64,000 bases of DNA from Marivita sp051859345 (GTDB lineage: Bacteria; Pseudomonadota; Alphaproteobacteria; Rhodobacterales; Rhodobacteraceae): contig NZ_JBHYFV010000018.1 of NCBI RefSeq assembly GCF_051859345.1, positions 1 to 64,000 of the forward strand, in the 5' to 3' direction. Of the stretch, positions 26,398 through 33,884 are shown one piece after another. Under the pieces are notes generated by a model. It was not told the DNA's origin, searched no databases, and saw nothing but the letters and a program-made list of their open reading frames with translations. The position numbers and the translations under genes were made by a program. Each line of letters starts with the position of its first letter. The first letter of the stretch is position 1.

Positions 26398-27179
26398 CAT
26401 CCGACATTCATCCCAGCGCAGTGATCGAAAACGGCGCGCAGATCGGGGATGGCTGCGTCATCGGCCCGTTCTGCCATATCGGCCCCGAGGTCACCTTGGG
26501 CGACAACGTCATTGTGAAAAGCCATGTGGTGATCACCGGCCAGACCATGATCGGCGATGCGACAGAAATCTATTCCTTCGCGGTGATCGGAGAAATCCCG
26601 CAAGACCTCAAGTTCGACGGCGAAAAGACCAGCCTCATCGTGGGCGCGCGCAATCGTATCCGTGAACATGTAACCATGAACACCGGGACAAAGGGTGGAG
26701 GCGGCATCACGCGGGTGGGCGACGACAACCTGTTCATGGCGGGATGCCATGTGGCGCATGATGTGCAGATCGCCAATCGGGTGATCGTGGTCAACAGCGC
26801 CGCTCTGGCCGGGCATTGCATCATTGAGGACGACGTGATCATCGGCGGCCTGTCCGGCGTTCACCAGTTCGTCCGCATCGGACGCGGTGCCATCATCGGC
26901 GCAGTGACCATGGTCACAAATGACGTGATTCCCTATGGCCTCGTGCAGGCAGATCGCGGGCGTCTGGATGGGCTGAACCTTGTCGGTTTGAAGCGCAAGG
27001 GCGTAAGCCGCTCTGACATCACCGCGCTGCGGGCCGCGTTTCAGATGCTGGCACAGGGTGACGGCGCGTTTCAGGAACGAGCCCGGCGACTGGGTGAGGA
27101 AACCGACAGCGACTATGTGCAGCACATCGTTGATTTCATCCTGGGCGACACGGGACGGTCGTTCCTGACGCCGGGCTAG
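26394..27179 (+). CDS. lpxA: UDP-N-acetylglucosamine acyltransferase LpxA
   Basis: 261 residues, matching the 262 of E. coli LpxA. A left-handed beta-helix of hexapeptide repeats (DIHPSAVIENGAQIGDGCVI onward) contains the catalytic His in GCHVAHDVQI, followed by a C-terminal helical cap. It adds 3-hydroxyacyl to UDP-GlcNAc in the first lipid A step. The start is taken as the GTG that overlaps fabZ in a GTGA quartet, because it gives the family N-terminus (MTSDIHPSA); longer starts add unrelated residues. Confidence 0.95.
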   Translation: MTSDIHPSAVIENGAQIGDGCVIGPFCHIGPEVTLGDNVIVKSHVVITGQTMIGDATEIYSFAVIGEIPQDLKFDGEKTSLIVGARNRIREHVTMNTGTKGGGGITRVGDDNLFMAGCHVAHDVQIANRVIVVNSAALAGHCIIEDDVIIGGLSGVHQFVRIGRGAIIGAVTMVTNDVIPYGLVQADRGRLDGLNLVGLKRKGVSRSDITALRAAFQMLAQGDGAFQERARRLGEETDSDYVQHIVDFILGDTGRSFLTPG

Positions 27180-27182
27180 ACC

Positions 27183-28085
27183 ATGACGCTTGCGTTGATC
27201 TGCGGTCAGGGGTGGCTGCCGCGCAGCGTTGCACATGCGCAGGACCAGCGCCCGCTGATCTGCGTTCTGAACGGTTTTGAACCCGATGGGATTGAAGCCG
27301 ATCTGACCTTCCACCTCGAGACCCTGGGAACTCTGCTTGAGACGCTGAAGTCGCGCGGAGTGACTCAGGTCTGCCTGTGTGGCTCCATTCGTCGTCCGAT
27401 GATTGATCCGGCGCGGCTTGATGCGCTGACGGTGCCACTGGTGCCCCGTCTTCAGACCGCGCTCACCTCTGGCGACGATGGCGCGTTGCGCATCGTGATG
27501 GACCTGTTTCAAGAGGCGGGTCTGCGGATTGCTGCCGTGGACGAACTGATGCCAGACCTGCTGCCCGCCGAAGGCGTGCTGACGCTCGCATCCTACGCGC
27601 CTCAGAACAGCATTGAGGCACGGCTGGGTGAACGTACCGTCGCGGCGATGGGCGCACGGGATGCGGGGCAGGCCTGTGCGGTGCGCGGTGACACGGTTCT
27701 GGCGCGCGAAGACTCGGCGGGCACGGACGCCATGCTCCGACGGCTGGCACGGGATCGGGTCGCCGGAAGTGGCGATTTCCTGACCAGTCCCATCAACGCC
27801 GCAAGCGACATGTTCGGCGGGTTGCTTGGTGACGCGACCGATTGGTTGACCGGCGGCGTATCTTCGACCGAGGGTGGTATCCTTTTCAAGGCACCGAAAC
27901 CCGGTCAGGACCGGCGGGCTGACTTGCCGGTGATCGGCCCCACCACACCGGATGCCGTTGCAGCCGCAGGATTAGCCGGCATCGTGATCGAGGCTGGTGG
28001 CGTGATGATCCTTGACCGCGCCAGGACAGTGGCCCGCTGCGACACGCTGGGCCTGTTCCTCTGGGTTCGGGAAAAGGGCGGCTGA
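27183..28085 (+). CDS. lpxI: UDP-2,3-diacylglucosamine pyrophosphatase LpxI, with internal insertion
   Basis: 300 residues. The LpxI/DUF1009 core is recognisable: ALICGQGWLP at the start, CLCGSIRRP, DELMPDLLPAEG, and the C-terminal FKAPKPGQDRRADLPVIGP and IVIEAGGVMILDR. It releases UMP to form lipid X and replaces LpxH in alphaproteobacteria. Residues about 198-235 (SGDFLTSPINAASDMFGGLL and neighbours) look like an insertion between the two halves of the C-terminal domain, amphipathic and glycine-rich. It sits between lpxA and lpxB, with a 1-bp overlap to lpxB. Confidence 0.9.
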   Translation: MTLALICGQGWLPRSVAHAQDQRPLICVLNGFEPDGIEADLTFHLETLGTLLETLKSRGVTQVCLCGSIRRPMIDPARLDALTVPLVPRLQTALTSGDDGALRIVMDLFQEAGLRIAAVDELMPDLLPAEGVLTLASYAPQNSIEARLGERTVAAMGARDAGQACAVRGDTVLAREDSAGTDAMLRRLARDRVAGSGDFLTSPINAASDMFGGLLGDATDWLTGGVSSTEGGILFKAPKPGQDRRADLPVIGPTTPDAVAAAGLAGIVIEAGGVMILDRARTVARCDTLGLFLWVREKGG

Positions 28086-29248
28086 TGCGGGTTTTCGTCG
28101 TCGCCGGAGAAGCCTCGGGAGACAAGCTGGGCGCGGCCCTGATGGCGGGGCTGCGCAAACACACGCCAGATGTGACATTCGAAGGCATCGGCGGTGACCG
28201 CATGATTGCCGAGGGTTTGCAAAGCCTGTTCCCCATGGACGAAATCTCGATCATGGGCATCACGGAAATCCTGTCGCAATACCGTCACCTCAAGGCCCGC
28301 ATCCGGCAAACCGCCGATGCGGTGCTGGCGGCAAGACCGGATGTTCTCATCACCATCGACCTGCCCGAATTCGGTCTGCGCGTGGCAAAGCTGGTCAAGG
28401 CTGAAAGCGATATTCGCACCGTACATTATGTGGCGCCCACGGTTTGGGCGTGGCGGCCCGGTCGGGCGCGGAAAATGGCCCGCCACATTGATCAGGTTCT
28501 GGCACTATTGCCGTTTGAACCGCCCTACATGGAAGAAGCCGGAATGCGCTGCGATTTTGTCGGCCATCCGGTTGTCACCGATCCTGTTGCCACGCCGGAC
28601 GAGGTCGCGAGGTTCCGCGAAGGGCACGGCGTCCAAGAGGCACCGCTTGTCCTGATCCTGCCGGGCTCGCGGCGCAGCGAGGTGTCGCGCCTTCTGCCGG
28701 TCTTTTCGCAGGTGGTCGCAGACCTTCACATGCAACGCCCGGATCTGGCATTTGTCCTTCCCGCCGCGCCGAACGTGGCAAATCTGATCGACGAGGCCGT
28801 CGCCTCATGGCCGGTCAAACCGACCATCATCAACCCGCCACAAGACGGGGTGAAAGCCAAACAGGCGGCCTTTGCCGCTGCGGATGTCGCCGTTGCGGCC
28901 TCTGGGACGGTGTCGCTTGAACTTGCCGCTGCAGGCACGCCGATGGTGATCGCCTATGACATGAACTGGCTCTCGCGCCAGATCATTGGCCGGATGCTGC
29001 GCGTGGATTCGGTCACGCTGGTCAATCTGGTGTCCGAAACGCGCGTTGTGCCGGAATTTATTGGCGCCAACTGCCAGCCCAAACCGATTGCAGCCGCAGT
29101 TCTGGCCAGTCTGGATGCGCCCGATGATCAGATGCAGGCCATGGCTTTCACAATGGACCGGCTGGGTCGGGGCGGCCTGCCACCGGGCGAACGGGCGGCG
29201 CAGGCGGTTCTGGACGGGCTGACGGAAAACGGAGGCCGGATCGCCTGA
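28085..29248 (+). CDS. lpxB: Lipid A disaccharide synthase LpxB
   Basis: 387 residues. The N-terminus FVVAGEASGDKLGAALM, the PDVLITIDLPEFGLR segment and the YVAPTVWAWRPGRARKMA motif are diagnostic; LPGSRRSEVSRLLP and GTVSLELAAAGTPMVIAYDM form the nucleotide-sugar site. It condenses lipid X with UDP-diacylglucosamine at the inner membrane. It is the last gene of the lpx run; ialB converges on it 35 bp downstream. Confidence 0.96.
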   Translation: MRVFVVAGEASGDKLGAALMAGLRKHTPDVTFEGIGGDRMIAEGLQSLFPMDEISIMGITEILSQYRHLKARIRQTADAVLAARPDVLITIDLPEFGLRVAKLVKAESDIRTVHYVAPTVWAWRPGRARKMARHIDQVLALLPFEPPYMEEAGMRCDFVGHPVVTDPVATPDEVARFREGHGVQEAPLVLILPGSRRSEVSRLLPVFSQVVADLHMQRPDLAFVLPAAPNVANLIDEAVASWPVKPTIINPPQDGVKAKQAAFAAADVAVAASGTVSLELAAAGTPMVIAYDMNWLSRQIIGRMLRVDSVTLVNLVSETRVVPEFIGANCQPKPIAAAVLASLDAPDDQMQAMAFTMDRLGRGGLPPGERAAQAVLDGLTENGGRIA

Positions 29249-29283
29249 TCCAACCCCCGCTGAAACCGGTCTTGAAGGCCGTG

Positions 29284-29916
29284 TTACTGGCGCTGTTCTT
29301 CCAGCGCTGAAATCTCGTCATAGGCAGCGGTAAAGCCGGACAGAGACATCGTGACGTTCACACGCTGGTCGGGGGCAAGGGCCGGCACAATCACCACGTT
29401 CGCCACGCTGCCGCGCCGGAACGATGCCACGTCCTCTGCGGTAAAACCGACGCGTGCATAGCAGCCGACAGTTGTGCAGAACGAAAAGTCATACCGCTTG
29501 GCCTGACCGGAATCGACGCGCACGTTCAGCTTTTCGGTCAGCAAGGTTTCCAGCGGGACAACAAAGGTTCCGCCAGCAGCAACCTGACCGCCATTGTTCA
29601 GGCGAAAGATGCTGACCTCGGCCACGTTGCCACCGTTCTGGTCCTTGAGCAGCTGGTACATCTGGCACGGCTCTTCACCTTCCTGAACGCGCAGGCACTG
29701 CACAGCCCAGTCGCCATGGGTCGACTTGACATAGGTGTCATCGTCCTGCGCTGCGTCGTTCACGGCCTCACCGGTGTCCAGAACCGACAGGTCTGCATTT
29801 GGTGCCGGAGCCTCGGGTGCAGGGGCCGCTTCGGGGGCAGCGCTGTCCTGTGCCATTGCGACGTTTGCAAGGGCCAGGCTGGCAATCGTGGTCAGAAGAA
29901 ACAGGGGTCTGGTCAT
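29284..29916 (-). CDS. Invasion-associated locus B (IalB) family protein
   Basis: 210 residues. A signal peptide (MTRPLFLLTTIASLALANVA, cleaved near MAQD) is followed by a Pro/Ala/Glu-rich linker and an IalB domain (about 75-205; HGDWAVQCLRVQEGEEPCQMYQ with paired Cys, and FCTTVGCYARVGF). IalB was named for erythrocyte invasion in Bartonella, but relatives occur widely in free-living alphaproteobacteria, so an envelope-stress or housekeeping role is more likely. The start is fixed by GGAGAGGA before the ATG. Confidence 0.85.
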   Translation of the reverse strand: MTRPLFLLTTIASLALANVAMAQDSAAPEAAPAPEAPAPNADLSVLDTGEAVNDAAQDDDTYVKSTHGDWAVQCLRVQEGEEPCQMYQLLKDQNGGNVAEVSIFRLNNGGQVAAGGTFVVPLETLLTEKLNVRVDSGQAKRYDFSFCTTVGCYARVGFTAEDVASFRRGSVANVVIVPALAPDQRVNVTMSLSGFTAAYDEISALEEQRQ

Positions 29917-30096
29917 AAAGTCCTCTCCGAAAGATCGGGTCACATTTGATGCTGCGTTATCATGGGCAATGCGGAGTGTCAGGCCAAAACGCAAAAAGTT
30001 GACCGCGAATGCAGCGGATTCTTGCGTTGTCTCTTACGGAATATGTCAGCATTTTGGCTTCAAGTGATGTCTCCAGAGGGCCGGTGAAGTCTTTGA

Positions 30097-30165
30097 AATA
30101 AAAAGGGAAGATGCGTTTCCACATCTTCCCTCTATTGCTCCCTGTCGGACCGGCCGACTATTATT
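30097..30165 (-). ncRNA. Candidate small RNA 2 (about 69 nt)
   Basis: Leftward, starting near 30165 after a -35/-10 pair and ending at a strong terminator. Two hairpins are predicted: GTCGG-CCGGT-CCGAC (minus-strand copy of 30144-30158) and the terminator. The segment GUCCGACAGGGAGC (30150 down to 30137) can pair over 13 contiguous positions (one G-U) with the unpaired part of the neighbouring candidate RNA. It also contains an exact copy of the 12-nt ribosome-binding region of the fused ABC ATPase gene at 11.7 kb. It may be a decoy or sponge. Confidence 0.5.
30105..30130 (-). terminator. Intrinsic terminator of candidate small RNA 2
   Basis: GGGAAGATG-(8 nt)-CATCTTCCC, a 9-bp perfect stem. 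On the minus strand it is followed by TTTTTATTT; on the plus strand no comparable T-run follows. Confidence 0.75.
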
Positions 30166-30171
30166 GCCGTG

Positions 30172-30200
30172 ACGCTACGAAATGAAATCCACACCGTCAA
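30172..30200 (-). promoter_or_regulatory. Promoter of candidate small RNA 2
   Basis: Minus strand: TTGACG (30200-30195), a 17-bp spacer, TAGCGT (30177-30172). The -35 matches sigma-70 at five of six positions, the -10 at three including both outer ones. Predicted start near 30165. Confidence 0.45.
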
Positions 30201-30226
30201 CAGGCAAAATTCAAACCGGTAACCAC

Positions 30227-30255
30227 AAAAAAAGGCCGCGCTGCAAAGCGCGGCC
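30227..30255 (-). terminator. Intrinsic terminator of candidate small RNA 1
   Basis: Minus strand: GGCCGCGCT-TTGC-AGCGCGGCC, a 9-bp perfect stem, followed by seven T (30233-30227). The plus strand has no T-run after it, so the direction is clear. Confidence 0.85.
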
Positions 30256-30310
30256 AGTCCAACAGGGAGGATTGCCCGGACGACATGAGGAACAAATCGG
30301 TCCGGACAAA
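30227..30310 (-). ncRNA. Candidate small RNA 1 with exposed CCUCCC
   Basis: Leftward; the 5' end is uncertain and drawn just outside a stem CCGGAC/GTCCGG (30276-30281/30300-30305). The order is stem-loop, then a probably single-stranded CAAUCCUCCCUGUUGGACU, then a GC-rich terminator hairpin with a U-run. That layout, with an anti-Shine-Dalgarno CCUCCC before a terminator, resembles trans-acting sRNAs such as the AbcR type of Rhizobiales, which repress ABC-transporter mRNAs. No convincing promoter was found, so an end of a longer antisense transcript is the alternative. Confidence 0.45.
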
Positions 30311-30378
30311 AAACACACTGGCGGCAAAAGGTTAAGTTTGTATGTTCGGAACCTGGATGCATAGACGAGGGGATGCGC

Positions 30379-31929
30379 ATGGAAAACGGTGTCTTTGTTG
30401 GCGGCGGTGGTGAAGGGCATGGCGTCAAGCAATGGTTGCGACTGGATTACGCCAACCGGCATGGGCTGATTGCAGGGGCCACGGGCACCGGGAAGACCGT
30501 CACACTCCAGATCCTGGCCGAAGGGTTCTCGGCGCAGGGCGTTCCGATCTTCATGTCGGATGTAAAAGGCGATCTGTCAGGACTGGCAAAACCGGGCAGC
30601 GCGGACTTCAAACTGCATCAACCGTTCAGCGACCGCGCCCGCACCATCGGCTTTGACGACTATGCCTACACGGCGTTTCCGGTCACCTTCTGGGATCTCT
30701 TCGGCACCCAAGGCCATCCGATCCGCACCACGGTTGCGGAAATGGGGCCGCTGCTGATCTCGCGGCTGCTTGAACTGTCCGAAGCGCAAGAGGGGATCCT
30801 CAACATTGCGTTCCGCGTGGCCGATGAAGAAGGCCTGCCGTTGCTTGATCTCAAGGACCTGCAATCCATGCTGGTCTGGCTGGGGGAAAACCGGGAAAGC
30901 GTGTCCCTGCGCTATGGGAACATCGCGGTCCAATCGGTCGGGGCCATCCAGAGACGGTTGCTGGTCCTTGAAAACCAGGGTGGCGCGAAATTCTTTGGCG
31001 AACCCGCGCTGGACCTGCGCGACCTGATGCGCACCGATGCCAACGGTCAGGGACAGATCAACATCCTGGCCGCCGACAAGCTGATGGGAGCACCGCGCCT
31101 TTACGCAACGTTTCTGCTCTGGCTTCTGTCCGAACTCTTCGAAGACCTGCCCGAAGTGGGCGACCCCGAAAAACCCAAACTGGTCTTCTTCTTTGACGAG
31201 GCCCACCTGCTGTTTGACGACGCCCCCAAGGCGCTGGTCGACAAGGTCGAACAGGTCGCACGCCTGATCCGATCAAAAGGGGTGGGGGTCTATTTCATCA
31301 CCCAGAATCCCGACGACATTCCCGAAGACATCCTTGGACAGTTGGGCAACCGCGTCCAGCACGCATTGCGCGCCTTCACCGCGCGCGACCGCAAGGCGCT
31401 GCGCATGGCGGCGGAAACCTACCGCGAAAACCCGACCTTCGACACCGAGGTCGCGATCCGCGAGGTTGGGGTTGGCGAAGCGGTGACCTCTATGCTGGAA
31501 CGCAAGGGCATCCCCGGCATGGTCGAACGCACGCTGATCCGCCCGCCATCCTCGCAGCTTGGTCCGATTTCCCCGGCAGAGCGCGGCGGCATCGTGGGCG
31601 CCAGCGATCTGGGCGACAAATACACCAGGACCCTGGACCGCCAATCGGCCTTTGAAATTCTGGCGCAGCGCACGAAAGAGGCGGCTGAAGCTGCCGAAAA
31701 TGCCGAGCTGAATGAAGCCGATCTGGATGCGGCGATGCGCGAATACACGGCCGGGCGGCGCTATTCGGGCACCCGCGTCGGTCGCTCTACCGCGCAACCG
31801 ACACGCAAGACCCGGAAGGAAGACAGCTTTGGCGAAGCGATGGCCAAGGTTGTGGTCAAGGAATTGAAAGGCACAACCGGGCGGCGCATCGTGCGCGGCC
31901 TCCTCGGAGGCCTGTTCAAGGCACGCTGA
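30379..31929 (+). CDS. HerA-like ATPase (DUF853, YjgR family)
   Basis: 516 residues. Walker A GATGTGKT is at 33-40; Walker B FFFDEAHLLF has Asp-Glu at 273-274. A RecA-like core with ITQNPDDIPEDILGQLGNRV follows, then a charged C-terminal segment. The family belongs to the HerA/FtsK superfamily; the cellular function of YjgR proteins is not established and no NurA-like nuclease is adjacent. The second ATG is chosen because GAGGGG abuts the first (30373) with no spacing but lies 6 nt before this one. The Atm1-type transporter follows after 62 bp on the same strand. Confidence 0.85.
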   Translation: MENGVFVGGGGEGHGVKQWLRLDYANRHGLIAGATGTGKTVTLQILAEGFSAQGVPIFMSDVKGDLSGLAKPGSADFKLHQPFSDRARTIGFDDYAYTAFPVTFWDLFGTQGHPIRTTVAEMGPLLISRLLELSEAQEGILNIAFRVADEEGLPLLDLKDLQSMLVWLGENRESVSLRYGNIAVQSVGAIQRRLLVLENQGGAKFFGEPALDLRDLMRTDANGQGQINILAADKLMGAPRLYATFLLWLLSELFEDLPEVGDPEKPKLVFFFDEAHLLFDDAPKALVDKVEQVARLIRSKGVGVYFITQNPDDIPEDILGQLGNRVQHALRAFTARDRKALRMAAETYRENPTFDTEVAIREVGVGEAVTSMLERKGIPGMVERTLIRPPSSQLGPISPAERGGIVGASDLGDKYTRTLDRQSAFEILAQRTKEAAEAAENAELNEADLDAAMREYTAGRRYSGTRVGRSTAQPTRKTRKEDSFGEAMAKVVVKELKGTTGRRIVRGLLGGLFKAR

Positions 31930-31991
31930 GCACTGGCCCTTCCGGCGGTTGCGGGCTAAGTCAGGCGTCGAACAGGACGAAAGCCAACCGC

Positions 31992-33806
31992 ATGCCCGCC
32001 GATACCACAACAGACGCCGAAATCGCCGCCGCAGAGCGCCGCTCTGGCCTGCGCACCATCCGCAAGGTGGGGCCGTATCTCTGGCCCGATGACAAGCCGT
32101 GGGTCAAACGCCGCGTGGTGATCGCGCTGGCCTGCCTGGTTCTTGCCAAGATCGTCAACATGCTGGGCCCGCTCCTCTTCGGACGTGCGGTGGATGCGCT
32201 GTCGGGGCAGGTGTCGGACCTTCTTCTGGGGGGTGTCGGACTGACGCTGGCCTACGGGTTTGCCCGTTTGATGAACGTCGGCTTTCAGCAATTGCGCGAC
32301 GGGGTGTTCGCCCGTGTCGGGCAACGTGCGCTGCGCATGCTGGCGATTGAAACCTTCACCCACATCCACCGCCTGTCGATGCGCTATCACATCACCCGCA
32401 AGACCGGCGGGTTGAGCCGCATCATCGAACGCGGGGTCAAGGGGGTCGATTTCCTCTTGCGGTTCATGCTGTTCAGCGTTGGGCCGCTGATCCTTGAGCT
32501 GCTGCTGGTGTCGGTGGTGCTGCTGTGGCTGTTGGATGTGCGCTACATGGTGGTCGTCCTCATCACGATTGCGATCTACGTCGCCTTCACCTTCAAGGTG
32601 ACGGAATGGCGGGTGCGCCTGCGCCGCGAGATGAACGAGCAGGACACCGACGCCAACCAAAAGGCCATCGACAGCCTGCTGAACTTTGAAACGGTTAAAT
32701 ATTTTGGTGCCGAAGCCCGTGAGGCCGCGCGATATGACCAGTCGATGGAGGCATATGAAGGCGCGGCCATCAAGACGGCAACATCGCTGGCCATGCTGAA
32801 CTTCGGTCAAAGCCTGATCATCACCGCGGGTCTTGTCATCGTCATGGTCATGGCGGCCCTGGGTGTTCAGGGCGGCACGATCACGGTGGGCGATTTTGTC
32901 ATGGTCAATGCCTACATGATCCAGATCACCATGCCGCTCAACTTCCTTGGCACTGTGTATCGCGAAATTCGCCAGTCGCTGGTCGATATGGGTGAAATGT
33001 TCGACCTTCTTGAACAGCCGCAAGAAGTGTCTGACAAACCCGATGCACCCGCCCTGAAGGTCTCCAAAGGCGCGGTGCGCTTTGAAGACGTGAAATTTGG
33101 CTACGACCCGGCGCGCCCGATCCTGAAAGGTGTGTCGCTTGACGTGCGCTCTGGCGAAAACGTGGCGCTTGTCGGCCCGTCCGGGTCCGGCAAATCCACC
33201 ATCGGGCGTTTGCTGTTCCGGTTCTATGACGTGGTTGACGGCGCGGTGAAGATCGACGGGCAGGACGTGCGCGATGTCACGCAGGTCAGCCTGCACGACG
33301 CCATCGGCGTGGTGCCGCAGGACACGGTGCTGTTCAACGACTCGATCCGCTACAACATCGCCTATGGCCGCGCGCATGCCAGCGAGGCCGACATCATCGC
33401 GGCCGCCCGTTCGGCCCAGATCCACGATTTTATCCTGTCCCTTCCCGAAGGCTATGACACGATGGTCGGCGAACGCGGATTGAAGCTGTCTGGAGGTGAG
33501 AAACAGCGTGTGGGAATCGCGCGCACATTGCTCAAGAACCCGCCGATCCTCATTCTGGACGAGGCGACATCGGCGCTCGATTCCGAGACCGAAGCGTCGA
33601 TCCAGGGCGCGCTGAGACTGGCGGGTGAAGGCCGGACGGTGATCACCATCGCACACCGCCTGTCAACGATTTCGGACGCAGATCGGATCGTGGTGCTGGA
33701 AAACGGTCTGGTGGCAGAGGAAGGCACCCATGACAGCCTGCTGGCGCGCAACGGGCGGTATGCGGCGCTCTGGAACCGCCAGATGCAGGAAGAGGAAGCG
33801 GCCTGA
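31992..33806 (+). CDS. ABC transporter, ATM1/HMT1 family, fused permease-ATPase
   Basis: 604 residues. A six-helix transmembrane domain (about 40-310) is fused to one ATPase: Walker A GPSGSGKST at 395-403, signature LSGGEKQR, Walker B ILILDEATSALD, H-loop AHRLST. Motifs FLLRFMLFSVGP and LLNFETVKYFGAE are characteristic of Atm1-type exporters. Bacterial relatives move glutathione-linked compounds or heavy-metal conjugates out of the cytoplasm and support Fe-S or metal homeostasis. It acts as an inner-membrane homodimer. No glutathione or metal genes are adjacent, so the substrate is unassigned. Confidence 0.9.
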   Translation: MPADTTTDAEIAAAERRSGLRTIRKVGPYLWPDDKPWVKRRVVIALACLVLAKIVNMLGPLLFGRAVDALSGQVSDLLLGGVGLTLAYGFARLMNVGFQQLRDGVFARVGQRALRMLAIETFTHIHRLSMRYHITRKTGGLSRIIERGVKGVDFLLRFMLFSVGPLILELLLVSVVLLWLLDVRYMVVVLITIAIYVAFTFKVTEWRVRLRREMNEQDTDANQKAIDSLLNFETVKYFGAEAREAARYDQSMEAYEGAAIKTATSLAMLNFGQSLIITAGLVIVMVMAALGVQGGTITVGDFVMVNAYMIQITMPLNFLGTVYREIRQSLVDMGEMFDLLEQPQEVSDKPDAPALKVSKGAVRFEDVKFGYDPARPILKGVSLDVRSGENVALVGPSGSGKSTIGRLLFRFYDVVDGAVKIDGQDVRDVTQVSLHDAIGVVPQDTVLFNDSIRYNIAYGRAHASEADIIAAARSAQIHDFILSLPEGYDTMVGERGLKLSGGEKQRVGIARTLLKNPPILILDEATSALDSETEASIQGALRLAGEGRTVITIAHRLSTISDADRIVVLENGLVAEEGTHDSLLARNGRYAALWNRQMQEEEAA

Positions 33807-33884
33807 TCAGCGCGGGGAATGCTTTTGGGCAGGTATTGGCAAAGCGCGTTCAAACGCGCTTGCCCCAAACTGCTTCGAGGCAGC

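Larger units (their letters stand above)
29917..30378. other. Gene-free 460-bp region with two leftward intrinsic terminators
   Basis: No protein-coding frame is credible here. The left 180 bp is the ialB upstream region. The right part carries two hairpins, each followed by a T-run only on the minus strand (30227-30255 and about 30096-30130), although no minus-strand gene lies to the right. This is the basis for the two small-RNA calls. Confidence 0.6.

Noticed and set aside
31956..33656. A long frame antisense to the Atm1-type exporter
   Set aside because: His/Arg/Gln-rich product without motifs; typical shadow of a high-GC coding strand.
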